From: an uncultured Lachnospiraceae bacterium
GTDB taxonomy: Bacteria; Bacillota; Clostridia; Lachnospirales; Lachnospiraceae
Length of the DNA stretch: 5,846 nt
NCBI GenBank assembly: GCA_905236365.1
Contig: CAJOPP010000471.1
Span: 1 to 5,846, forward strand
Direction: 5' to 3'
The translations under genes were made by a program, and so were the position numbers. Below are positions 1 through 5,765 of this stretch, piece after piece; the first letter of the stretch is position 1, and the number at the start of each line of letters is the position of its first letter. The notes below the pieces were generated by a model. It worked only from the letters and a program-made list of their open reading frames with translations, did not search any database and was not told the origin of the DNA.

Positions 1-6
1 CCGCAC

Positions 7-153
7 TTACACTTTATACCAGAGGTCATTCTTTTCACAAATCTGATAAAAAAACCGCATGACTCTTCTGTCATCACCTGCAAAATGAAACGCATCCAGT
101 AAAAACACTTTTAAAATGCTGATTTGTTGAAACACTATTTTATCCTCATACAT
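7..153 (-). CDS. Possible small protein of 48 aa, unrecognised
   Basis: An ATG at 153 opens a 48-codon frame ending in TAA at 7-9. The product begins MYEDKIVFQQ, has a hydrophobic and aromatic middle (ILKVFLLDAFHF), a basic DDRRVMRFF segment, and ends NDLWYKV. The composition looks protein-like rather than random, but I recognise no family. An in-frame TAA directly precedes the ATG, so the frame cannot extend upstream. There is no good ribosome binding site; only a weak GAGA lies about 20 bases upstream. It lies downstream of the efp terminator, so it would need its own promoter; a candidate is at 179-205. It could equally be the tail of a decayed gene or chance. Confidence 0.28.
   Translation of the reverse strand: MYEDKIVFQQISILKVFLLDAFHFAGDDRRVMRFFYQICEKNDLWYKV
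55..75 (-). terminator. Weak hairpin followed by a T-run
   Basis: On the minus strand, ATGAC and GTCAT form a 5-bp stem around a 6-nt loop, followed by GCGG and seven T. This resembles a weak intrinsic terminator. It sits inside the possible 48-aa ORF, so the two readings compete: either the ORF is not real or the hairpin is a coincidence of codons. The stem is short and lies four bases from the T-run. Confidence 0.2.
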
Positions 154-352
154 TTAATATATGGTTTGGATCTCAAAAGTATGCTACTTAAAGTATATTC
201 GTCAAGTTGCACAATCAATTCATCTTTGAAATGAAGTCAGACTATAGCAACAGAACTATTAGAATTGCCGGGTCCCTGTTGAGCACAATTCTTATCTTAT
301 GATATCTATAATTCAAATATGCTATAAAACACTATCAGACAGAATTGGAATC
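154..352. other. Gene-free stretch beyond the efp terminator
   Basis: No frame with a credible start and ribosome binding site was seen on either strand. It contains a 7-bp inverted repeat (AGAATTG at 261-267 and CAATTCT at 286-292, 18-nt loop) with no T-run beside it. It also contains a direct repeat of AAAGTAT near 175-197 and a weak minus-strand promoter candidate. Confidence 0.5.
179..205 (-). promoter_or_regulatory. Weak candidate sigma-A promoter for the 48-aa ORF
   Basis: On the minus strand, TTGACG (200-205) lies 15-16 bases before CATACT (near 179-184). The -35 matches consensus at five of six positions and the -10 at four of six. Transcription would start about 20 bases before the ATG at 153. 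In AT-rich DNA such matches arise often by chance. Confidence 0.22.
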
Positions 353-390
353 AAAAAAACCGCAGGAGTATAAAACTCCTACGGTTTTTT
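353..390 (-). terminator. Intrinsic terminator of efp
   Basis: The inverted repeat at 360-369 and 375-384 forms a 10-bp stem with a 5-base loop. It is flanked by A7 on the left and T6 on the right. Read on the minus strand, the pair at 363/381 is a G-U wobble and the stem is followed by seven U, an excellent terminator 27 bases after the efp stop codon. Read on the plus strand the same pair is C-A, a mismatch. It could therefore act in both directions but should be stronger for efp. Confidence 0.88.
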
Positions 391-410
391 GATTTCTTAA
401 TTACAATTTA

Positions 411-974
411 TTATGCTCTTGATAAATACTCACCTGTACGAGTATCGATCATAATCTTATCTCCCTGATTTACAAATAATGGTACATTCAAAGTAGCACC
501 GGTTTCAACCGTACAAGGCTTGGTAGCACCAGTTGCGGTATTACCCTTCACACCAGGTTCACACTCTGTAACCTCTAATACAACGTTGATTTCCGGCTCA
601 ATTGCAAATACATTACCTGCATGAGATACCACTTTAACATTCTCGTTCTCTTTCACAAACTTAAGAGAATCTCCTACTACATCTTTGCTTAATGCAATCT
701 GATCATAGGTCTCATTATCCATGAAATAAAATAAATCACCATCTACATACAGATACTGCATATTCTTTCTATCAATGTGAGCAGTCTCACACTTCTCTGT
801 CGGACGGAAGGTCTTCTCAACCACACCACCACTTACAATATTCTTCAGCTTAGTTCTTACGAACGCAGCACCCTTACCCGGTTTTACATGCTGAAATTCG
901 ATAATCTGATAAATATTACCCTCAAATTCGATTGTTACACCATTTCTAAAATCACCTGCTGAAATAGTTGCCAT
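411..974 (-). CDS. efp: Translation elongation factor P (EF-P)
   Basis: EF-P is a cytoplasmic factor that binds between the P and E sites of the ribosome and restores peptide-bond formation at polyproline stretches. The 187-aa product has the usual family length and three beta-barrel domains. Domain I carries the loop HVKPGKGAAF (residues 29-38), with Lys34 at the tip position that is post-translationally modified in many bacteria. The C-terminal domain carries the family signature region around KPCTVETGATLNVPLF and ends DTRTGEYLSRA. The ATG at 974 is chosen because AAGGAGG lies 9 bases upstream. An in-frame GTG at 1001 lies upstream of that site, so starting there would place the ribosome binding site inside the gene. 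It has its own promoter and terminator, so it is probably monocistronic. Confidence 0.98.
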   Translation of the reverse strand: MATISAGDFRNGVTIEFEGNIYQIIEFQHVKPGKGAAFVRTKLKNIVSGGVVEKTFRPTEKCETAHIDRKNMQYLYVDGDLFYFMDNETYDQIALSKDVVGDSLKFVKENENVKVVSHAGNVFAIEPEINVVLEVTECEPGVKGNTATGATKPCTVETGATLNVPLFVNQGDKIMIDTRTGEYLSRA

Positions 975-983
975 TCTAAAAAT

Positions 984-990
984 CCTCCTT
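984..990 (-). promoter_or_regulatory. Ribosome binding site of efp
   Basis: AAGGAGG on the minus strand, 9 bases before the ATG at 974. It fixes the start and rules out the longer in-frame reading from GTG at 1001. Confidence 0.9.
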
Positions 991-1056
991 AAATAAATCA
1001 CATATCATACGTACTTCTTCCATGGCATATCTGCCAATAAGCACTCACTTGTCAAG

Positions 1057-1085
1057 ATTATATCTTAAATTGAGTTCTTTTTCAA
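1057..1085 (-). promoter_or_regulatory. Near-consensus sigma-A promoter of efp
   Basis: On the minus strand, TTGAAA (1080-1085), a 17-base spacer and TATAAT (1057-1062). Transcription would begin near 1050, giving a leader of about 75 nt before the efp ATG. A second TTGACA at 1050-1055 overlaps the start region but has no good -10 at the right distance. Confidence 0.75.
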
Positions 1086-1099
1086 CCTAAAATTTATAA

Positions 1100-1230
1100 A
1101 AGTTAGAATCGGTGGTAACAGTTGTTACTGTTTAGACATACGCAGGGGTAGCTGTTAACAAAGCTCGGAGAAAGACCAAAATGCATAGTTTTAACCCCGA
1201 CATCATAACATTGGTTCTATAGTTAGTTGG
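1100..1230. repeat. Palindromic intergenic segment between the SDR gene and efp
   Basis: This gap has no coding frame I can support. At 1115-1128 GTAACA and TGTTAC flank GT. The overlapping pair AACAGT (1117-1122) and ACTGTT (1127-1132) forms a 6-bp hairpin with a TGTT loop. A further GTTAAC palindrome and a GGGGT/ACCCC pair lie between 1145 and 1200. No hairpin is followed by a T-run, so none is a standard terminator for the SDR gene. The words ACTGTTAC and CGGTGG recur in the gap at 5610-5640, which could mean a dispersed repeat. Confidence 0.4.
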
Positions 1231-1234
1231 AAAC

Positions 1235-1996
1235 TCACAGAATCATTGTTGAGCCTCCATCAACAAAGATTGTCTGTCCTGTGCAATATGATGATGAATC
1301 ACTTGCAAAATAAATAAGAATTCCGTCCAATTCGCCTTCCTTTCCAAAACGCTTCAGCGGAACTCTCGCCAGCGACTCTTTCGCAAACGGAGTATCCAAA
1401 GTGTCATGTGTCAGTTCCGTATCAAATACTCCCGGAGCAATCGAATTTACAGTGACATTATATGGAGCAAGATCAGCAGCCAGTCCTCTGGTAAAGTTGA
1501 TAACTGCACCTTTTGATGCGTAATAAGCAATATTTCCCTCGGAGGCAAATCTTCCCCCAATGGATGCCGTATTGATCACTCGACCATACATCTGCTCTTT
1601 CATTATCTTGCCAATTTCCCTGCTCATAAGAAACATCCCTCTGATATTGGTATCAAAAGTTTTATCCCACATCTCAGAAGAATAAGAGAACAAGTCATTA
1701 AAAATATCTATACCGGCATTATTGCAGAGAATATCCACTCTTCCAAATTCTTTCTTGACAGTATCGGCACATGTAATGACACTTTCCTCATCTGATACAT
1801 CGCAGGCAACGGACAAACATTTTACACCTAATGCTTCAATTTCTGTTTTCAGTTCATTCAAACGATCAGTTCTTCTGGCTGCAATTGCCACATTTGCCCC
1901 CTGATTTGCCAGTGCTTTTGCAAATTGTGTTCCAAGTCCGGAAGAGGCACCAACCACCAATGCATATTTTCCTGATAAATCAAAATAATCTTTCAT
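1235..1996 (-). CDS. Short-chain dehydrogenase/reductase (SDR), gluconate 5-dehydrogenase/FabG-like
   Basis: This 253-aa classical SDR is a cytoplasmic NAD(P)H-dependent oxidoreductase of normal length. The cofactor-binding loop is GASSGLG (16-22), with Ala at the usual Thr position. Arg41-Arg42 after the second strand suggests a preference for NADP(H), which is inference. NNAG is at 92-95, and the catalytic set is Asn117, Ser145, Tyr158 and Lys162 (YYASK). The PG motif IAPGVFDTEL follows, and the C-terminus ends in VDGGSTMIL. The tail pattern resembles gluconate 5-dehydrogenases and 3-oxoacyl-ACP reductases, but the substrate cannot be settled. The ATG at 1996 fits the family's usual N-terminus; a TTG at 2035 would add 13 unlikely residues. 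The site before the ATG is only GGAA, so translation may be coupled to the short ORF that ends four bases upstream. Confidence 0.93.
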   Translation of the reverse strand: MKDYFDLSGKYALVVGASSGLGTQFAKALANQGANVAIAARRTDRLNELKTEIEALGVKCLSVACDVSDEESVITCADTVKKEFGRVDILCNNAGIDIFNDLFSYSSEMWDKTFDTNIRGMFLMSREIGKIMKEQMYGRVINTASIGGRFASEGNIAYYASKGAVINFTRGLAADLAPYNVTVNSIAPGVFDTELTHDTLDTPFAKESLARVPLKRFGKEGELDGILIYFASDSSSYCTGQTIFVDGGSTMIL

Positions 1997-2000
1997 AACA

Positions 2001-2081
2001 TCATTCCATAAGTAAAGTACCAGACAAGTGTCCAATGTAACTATGCATTGAAACTAATAATGTCTTTGCACTCTTACTCAC
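2001..2081 (-). CDS. Possible 26-aa leader ORF coupled to the SDR gene
   Basis: The strongest ribosome binding site in this gap, AAGGAGG at 2085-2091, does not serve the SDR start about 90 bases away. It does precede a GTG at 2079-2081 that opens a 26-codon frame (SKSAKTLLVSMHSY near the start). The frame closes at a TGA four bases before the SDR ATG. That layout fits a leader peptide with translational coupling. Against it, the site-to-GTG spacing is only 3 bases, shorter than usual, and the peptide matches nothing I know. Confidence 0.32.
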   Translation of the reverse strand: MSKSAKTLLVSMHSYIGHLSGTLLME

Positions 2082-2089
2082 TTTCCTCC

Positions 2090-2236
2090 TTAAATCATAT
2101 TCGTTTTTATTTCATGTGACACAAAACTGTCCATGTTTGCTCTAAAACCACTATCTATATCCGAATCATTCACATAATCTATTCGATAGAAACAGTCTGT
2201 ACAGATTAAAAATATTGTATATTCCCAGATAAAAAA
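2090..2236 (-). other. In-frame open extension after the DUF4125 stop codon
   Basis: After the TGA at 2237-2239 the DUF4125 frame stays open for 48 more codons to a TAA at 2090-2092. That TAA overlaps the next AAGGAGG site, a common way for real genes in an operon to end. The extension begins with a hydrophobic aromatic run (FFIWEYTIFLIC) and ends in a polar stretch. It could be the relic of a longer gene, a rare readthrough product, or chance. The upstream protein looks complete without it. Confidence 0.2.
2178..2205. promoter_or_regulatory. Two adjacent palindromes, possible operator
   Basis: TCTAT/ATAGA around TCG (2178-2190) is followed five bases later by the perfect 10-bp palindrome TCTGTACAGA (2196-2205). 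They lie between DUF4125 and the SDR gene. Paired dyads of this size can be repressor sites, but no regulator gene is in view and no convincing promoter overlaps them. Confidence 0.25.
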
Positions 2237-2851
2237 TCACCCTTCCAGAGCTTTTTCTGCTGCTTCCAATGACACATAACCATATAATAATGCCGTATTA
2301 GTCATAATCTCTTTTGCAAGATTCTTACCACTTCTTTCCAACTCTACAATCCAGGAGCCGTATAACCCCAAAGTACGGTCAGAATAGGTCAGCAATTCTC
2401 CTTTTAAATATGTCTCATAAGAAGTGTTGTACGGTGTATCTTCTTGCGAACGTATGCTTCTGGCATTAGAAGCCATATTTGGATATTCTTTTGCAAATTC
2501 TTCCATCCACTCTACCTGGATTTCTGCAATCTGATTGACAATCGCACGTTTTTTCTCAGAACAAACCGGAAACTTGTCTTTGATCGCCTCATATTCTTCG
2601 GGAACTGTCGATTCCATCATCCTTCCGTATTTTTCTGTGATCAGATTCCAATTTCTTTGATTTGCTTCCATAAAATCAACATAAAAACTCTCCAACAAAT
2701 TCTTTGGCCATGCCAGATACTGGCTTTTCCGCATCACGGAAAAAGTGTTAAAATCATTCTGACAATCTGCTCTTCCACCTAAATTATCCACCTTATCAAA
2801 GGCTTTCCACTCCAATTCAACAATTGCATTTACTAATTCTTCCTTATCCAT
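2237..2851 (-). CDS. DUF4125 family protein
   Basis: This 204-aa, probably cytoplasmic and mostly helical protein has no signal peptide or membrane segment. I assign it to DUF4125, a family of unknown function, from remembered family patterns: GGRADCQNDF (25-34), MRKSQYLAW (40-48), KYGRMMEST (74-82), IRSQEDT (133-139) and a conserved TSYETYLKGELLTYS block (143-157). Several conserved polar residues (Arg27, Cys30, Gln31, Arg133, Glu137, Asp138) could form an active or binding site; this is inference. The start is the ATG at 2851, preceded by AAGGAGG with 4-base spacing. It begins 88 bases after the TPR-DUF4037 gene with no terminator between them. As I recall, DUF4125 and DUF4037 genes tend to be neighbours, which would fit a shared role. 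Confidence 0.85.
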   Translation of the reverse strand: MDKEELVNAIVELEWKAFDKVDNLGGRADCQNDFNTFSVMRKSQYLAWPKNLLESFYVDFMEANQRNWNLITEKYGRMMESTVPEEYEAIKDKFPVCSEKKRAIVNQIAEIQVEWMEEFAKEYPNMASNARSIRSQEDTPYNTSYETYLKGELLTYSDRTLGLYGSWIVELERSGKNLAKEIMTNTALLYGYVSLEAAEKALEG

Positions 2852-2939
2852 AGCGCCTCCTTGATCATAATCATCCTTCCTCTTTTTTCAGCATCATTTT
2901 TAATAGCCTGGAAAAAATGAATTGTCTCTTAATAAATAA

Positions 2940-4709
2940 TTAATCGACCATCTTTAACAGATACGGAATATGTCCCTCCAGGTAAGAATCAGAAGATTCG
3001 GTAAGTTCTTCTTCTCGTAACAAAGCAACCATTTTTTCTGCGATTTGATCAATTTTTTGCAGAATTTGATCATCTGTATTCTTTTTTCCGATCCATTCCA
3101 CCGGTTCCCGCTTTTGGTAGGACTCTGCATCAGGCTTCATTTCCATCAAATCTTTTATCATTTGAAGAATATCCTGCCCTTTTTCCAGTGTAGCTGCCTC
3201 TTTCATCATCCACTTCTTATGTGGTGCATATACCCGGTTGATCAAATATAAAAAGACTACTACGTTTTCTTCAAAAGATTGTAACATAAGGGTTGCACCA
3301 TATGTATCCTGACGTTTCATCAGTCTTTCATAATTATACTGCCCATCCTGACATATATGACCTAAAACCTGTGCCAGCTTTCGCCGCCATACAGAATCCG
3401 GATACCCCTTCTTTAATTGATGATAGATATCACCAAATATCGTATCCTGTCCCGAAAAGATTGTACCATTTGTCACTGTTTTTAACTGCCAGTCATCCAG
3501 ACGCAGAAAAACATTCTCTGGTAATATACGTTCTTTCATGAGATATGCTGTTTCTTCCGCATTCAATTCAAGAATCCTTCCAAAAAAGTCTTCCATTCTG
3601 ATAATCCCATTTCGAGGAGCACCCTTAATCGGTTCCGGTCTGGAAAATCCGCGAAACACGTCCGGAAGTTCTTCATAAATCTGCTCTAACCGCCTACCAT
3701 ACACTTCATACTGTTCACAGGTAACAAAAACACAAAATCCCGGTCCAAAATCATGATCCTTCGACAGGAGATCATCCAAACCAAAACATTCGGAACCCTC
3801 TCCGACTTTTGCAAATGCAATCTCGTTTACTATGTCCGGCAATGCTTCCCGGAACCGACCTCCATATTCATTATAATAATCTTCTGCAATAGTCATTCCC
3901 TTTAATGCCTTTGCATGTCCTGCCTTCTCATAAGCCAACTGAAGATTCGAAATAATCCGAAAATAGGCATGTGTGACCCCTACATGCTGCTTCAAAGCAA
4001 ACATAGCCTGCTCATAATATAAAACTGCCTGATCATATTCACCACTTGCATACTGAATATCACCTGCTACGGAAAGAGCTGCACTATAATGATAATCTTC
4101 CGTACGTCCATCTTCAAATATCGCAAGTCCATGCTTGGAAGCCTCTTTTGCCTGATTGAGTCGATCCGCCTTTACATAAGAAGCTGCCAAATTCGTATAA
4201 GTCACAGCCTGCTCTACAACCGCTTCCGGGTATTCCTTTACAATTTCCAATGCGGAACACAGAGCTTCACTTGCTTTTTCATACTGCTGCATTTCCTGAT
4301 ACAACAGCGATAAATTATTATAAAGACTTGCATATCGAAAATCCTTCTTGTCCAATACCTGTTCATATATCTGGAATACCTTTTGATAATATGCCAGAGA
4401 ATCTTCCAATCTGCCGGAAGCCCGATATGCATTTGCAATATTCAAACAACTGGTTCCATAATGGATTGTCCCCTCTAATCCTGCCCGTTCCATAAAAGGA
4501 AGCAATTTCTCACAGTAAGCCTCTGCTTTATCATACTGAGAAGTATCTCTGTAAAATCCAATCAGTTCGTTGATGATTGTAATCGCACTTCCAGCATCGC
4601 CCTCCTTCAATGCTTTTTCCAAATAAGAGGATAAATAATCTTCCACCTTATTGCTTTCTCTATTCGCAAATAACTGATCTAATCCTTCTAGAACCTCTCC
4701 AATCTCCAA
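2940..4709 (-). CDS. TPR-repeat protein with a DUF4037 nucleotidyltransferase-like domain
   Basis: This 589-aa cytoplasmic protein has two parts. Residues 1 to about 275 are helical tetratricopeptide-like repeats, with typical pairs such as YDKAEAYCEKLL, SLAYYQKVFQIYEQ and YDQAVLYYEQAMFAL, a protein-binding scaffold. From about 285 comes a DUF4037 domain with GS at 305-306 and DHD at 318-320 (the segment reads GSECFGLDDLLSKDHDFGP). This fits the GS...DxD signature of the polymerase-beta-type nucleotidyltransferase fold. The remainder (425-589) is helical, like the substrate-binding domains of small-molecule nucleotidyltransferases. The nucleotide and target are unknown. The start is TTG at 4709, with AGGAGG 6 bases upstream; no good ATG is near. 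It follows the CobK-like gene by 47 bases and precedes DUF4125. Domain assignments rest on motif recognition and were not searched. Confidence 0.88.
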   Translation of the reverse strand: MEIGEVLEGLDQLFANRESNKVEDYLSSYLEKALKEGDAGSAITIINELIGFYRDTSQYDKAEAYCEKLLPFMERAGLEGTIHYGTSCLNIANAYRASGRLEDSLAYYQKVFQIYEQVLDKKDFRYASLYNNLSLLYQEMQQYEKASEALCSALEIVKEYPEAVVEQAVTYTNLAASYVKADRLNQAKEASKHGLAIFEDGRTEDYHYSAALSVAGDIQYASGEYDQAVLYYEQAMFALKQHVGVTHAYFRIISNLQLAYEKAGHAKALKGMTIAEDYYNEYGGRFREALPDIVNEIAFAKVGEGSECFGLDDLLSKDHDFGPGFCVFVTCEQYEVYGRRLEQIYEELPDVFRGFSRPEPIKGAPRNGIIRMEDFFGRILELNAEETAYLMKERILPENVFLRLDDWQLKTVTNGTIFSGQDTIFGDIYHQLKKGYPDSVWRRKLAQVLGHICQDGQYNYERLMKRQDTYGATLMLQSFEENVVVFLYLINRVYAPHKKWMMKEAATLEKGQDILQMIKDLMEMKPDAESYQKREPVEWIGKKNTDDQILQKIDQIAEKMVALLREEELTESSDSYLEGHIPYLLKMVD

Positions 4710-4756
4710 ATAACCCCTCCTCGCCTTTCCTTCCGTCTTGTCACTTCTGTTACCTA

Positions 4757-5422
4757 TTATTCATCTCTTTGGTTATCCCTCAGATATTTTACAATTTCTT
4801 CTTCATTATACTCATTTTCATTGTATGCAGACGCCACTACAATTACTGTTACACCCAGTTCCATGGCAGCTTCCATTTTTTCCAAAAATCCACTTGCAAT
4901 TCCAGAATCTTTTAGTACCAGATACCGTATATTATAATCCTTTAGCATTACATAATTCATCATTTTTGAAAAAGGACCATTCATTCCAATCAAATGACGA
5001 TTCTTAATTCCCAGATTCTCACAAGCCCGTATGATTCTGCTATGTGAAGGAACACGGGAATACACTCTTTCTTCGTAATGATCCAGATTTGTATACTCAT
5101 AGATTTCCAATGCTCCGGTAGTCGTCAAAATATTTCCCTCGGTCTCGCTCAAGTATTCTACAGCTGCCTCGATACTTTCTACAATAATAATCTTATCGGT
5201 ATTTCGATTTTTATCCAGCACTCCCGGAATCACTAACTCCCCTCTGGTTGCAAGTTCTTCAATTGCAGCCAATTCTCCTTTGACCGCCAATTCTCCTTTT
5301 ACCGATAATTCTCCTTTTACCGATAATCCTGTGCGAGGAATTGCAAGTTCTTTATTTTGCCGAACGACCATTTCCTTTTTATCATTATTATCCTCATTTT
5401 TACCATTATTAGAATCAGCCAT
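4757..5422 (-). CDS. Protein with a CobK/CbiJ C-terminal-like domain and an N-terminal hexapeptide-repeat region
   Basis: In this 221-aa protein, residues about 76-200 match the second half of precorrin-6A reductase: LTTTG (99-103), RVYSRV (119-124), GMNGPFS (146-152) and KDSGxxSGF (171-179), in the family order and spacing. A full CobK is about 250 aa and has an N-terminal Rossmann-like half, which is absent here. In its place are a polar, Asn/Lys-rich segment (1-28) and repeats of ELSVKG, ELAVKG and degenerate forms (31-67). With half the enzyme missing and no other cobalamin gene in view, precorrin-6A reduction is doubtful; the fold may bind another ligand. The start is the ATG at 5422, with GGAGG 8 bases upstream; an in-frame TTG at 5437 overlaps that site. 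It is first in the unit with TPR-DUF4037 and DUF4125. A remnant of a decayed cobK is possible, but the clean motifs and ribosome binding site argue for a working gene. Confidence 0.8.
   Translation of the reverse strand: MADSNNGKNEDNNDKKEMVVRQNKELAIPRTGLSVKGELSVKGELAVKGELAAIEELATRGELVIPGVLDKNRNTDKIIIVESIEAAVEYLSETEGNILTTTGALEIYEYTNLDHYEERVYSRVPSHSRIIRACENLGIKNRHLIGMNGPFSKMMNYVMLKDYNIRYLVLKDSGIASGFLEKMEAAMELGVTVIVVASAYNENEYNEEEIVKYLRDNQRDE
5271..5324. repeat. 18-bp tandem repeat inside the CobK-like gene
   Basis: Plus-strand unit AATTCTCCTTTTACCGAT. The copies at 5289-5306 and 5307-5324 are identical, and the copy at 5271-5288 differs at a few positions. More degenerate copies extend toward 5235. 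Each unit encodes six residues (ELSVKG-type), so gain or loss of a copy keeps the reading frame. The near-identity of the right-hand copies suggests recent duplication. Confidence 0.9.
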
Positions 5423-5495
5423 ATGCTGCACCTCCAAAATTACAGTCTTTTTTCACATCAATTTAAGCTCAATATTTCATTTTAAAATTGCCGGT

Positions 5496-5531
5496 TTAGG
5501 CTAGCACAACCGTCATTTTACTCATTTTCAC
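5496..5531 (-). CDS. Possible 11-codon leader ORF before the CobK-like gene
   Basis: GGAGG at 5536-5540 precedes a GTG (5529-5531, spacing 4) and an in-frame ATG (5523-5525, spacing 10). The frame reads MKMSKMTVVLA and ends in TAA, about 75 bases before the CobK-like ATG. It lies inside the predicted transcript. It could be a regulatory leader peptide. The hydrophobic MTVVLA resembles the first strand of a Rossmann domain such as the missing CobK N-terminus, so it may be a relic. Too short to be sure. Confidence 0.3.
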   Translation of the reverse strand: MKMSKMTVVLA

Positions 5532-5568
5532 GTTACCTCCGTCTCCGTGCATTAAACACATAAATCAA

Positions 5569-5596
5569 ATTATACTCTAATTTCATAATTCTGCAA
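5569..5596 (-). promoter_or_regulatory. Candidate promoter of the CobK-like/TPR-DUF4037/DUF4125 unit
   Basis: On the minus strand, a perfect TATAAT (5569-5574) with TTGCAG (5591-5596) 16 bases upstream. The -35 matches consensus at only its first three positions. The start would fall near 5562, giving a 5' leader of about 140 nt. No cobalamin riboswitch (B12 box) is visible in that leader or just upstream. Confidence 0.55.
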
Positions 5597-5655
5597 GTCC
5601 CCTCACCTAAAAAACTGTTACAGTTCACTCGGTGGCGTACGTCTGAACCAATGTC

Positions 5656-5709
5656 AGAACATAAGACGAGAATCGTGTTCAGCAAAGGCTTCCACGATTC
5701 TCATGTTCT
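5656..5709. repeat. Long inverted repeat with 10-bp and 7-bp stems
   Basis: GAGAATCGTG (5668-5677) pairs perfectly with CACGATTCTC (5693-5702). Outside it, AGAACAT (5656-5662) pairs with ATGTTCT (5703-5709), leaving a 5-base bulge (5663-5667) on one side. The 15-base loop contains a further AGC/GCT pair. No T-run follows on either strand, so it is not an ordinary intrinsic terminator. Confidence 0.9.
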
Positions 5710-5765
5710 TATTTCCACAGCCTGAATTCGTTCCAATGCTATATTGTATATGCAACTTAACAATT

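Noticed and set aside
175..197. Direct repeats of AAAGTAT as a regulator-binding site
   Set aside because: The repeats are short and AT-only in character, and the downstream ORF is itself doubtful.
975..1001. Longer EF-P starting at the in-frame GTG at 1001
   Set aside because: It would put the AAGGAGG site inside the gene and add nine residues absent from the family.
1997..2035. Longer SDR starting at TTG 2035
   Set aside because: There is no ribosome binding site at the right distance, and the extra 13 residues do not fit the usual SDR N-terminus.
2444..2782. Plus-strand 112-aa frame opposite DUF4125, and other plus-strand frames opposite the large genes
   Set aside because: They lie antisense to well-supported genes, lack ribosome binding sites and have biased, non-protein-like composition.
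5271..5324. CRISPR array
   Set aside because: The 18-bp units are directly adjacent with no spacers, stay in frame, and encode protein repeats.
5423..5437. CobK-like protein starting at TTG 5437
   Set aside because: This TTG overlaps the GGAGG site that correctly serves the ATG at 5422.
5613..5625. Intrinsic terminator formed by AACTGT/ACAGTT with a minus-strand T-run
   Set aside because: The stem is only 5-6 AT-rich pairs with a tiny loop, too weak to call with confidence, and no gene is seen upstream of it in the window.
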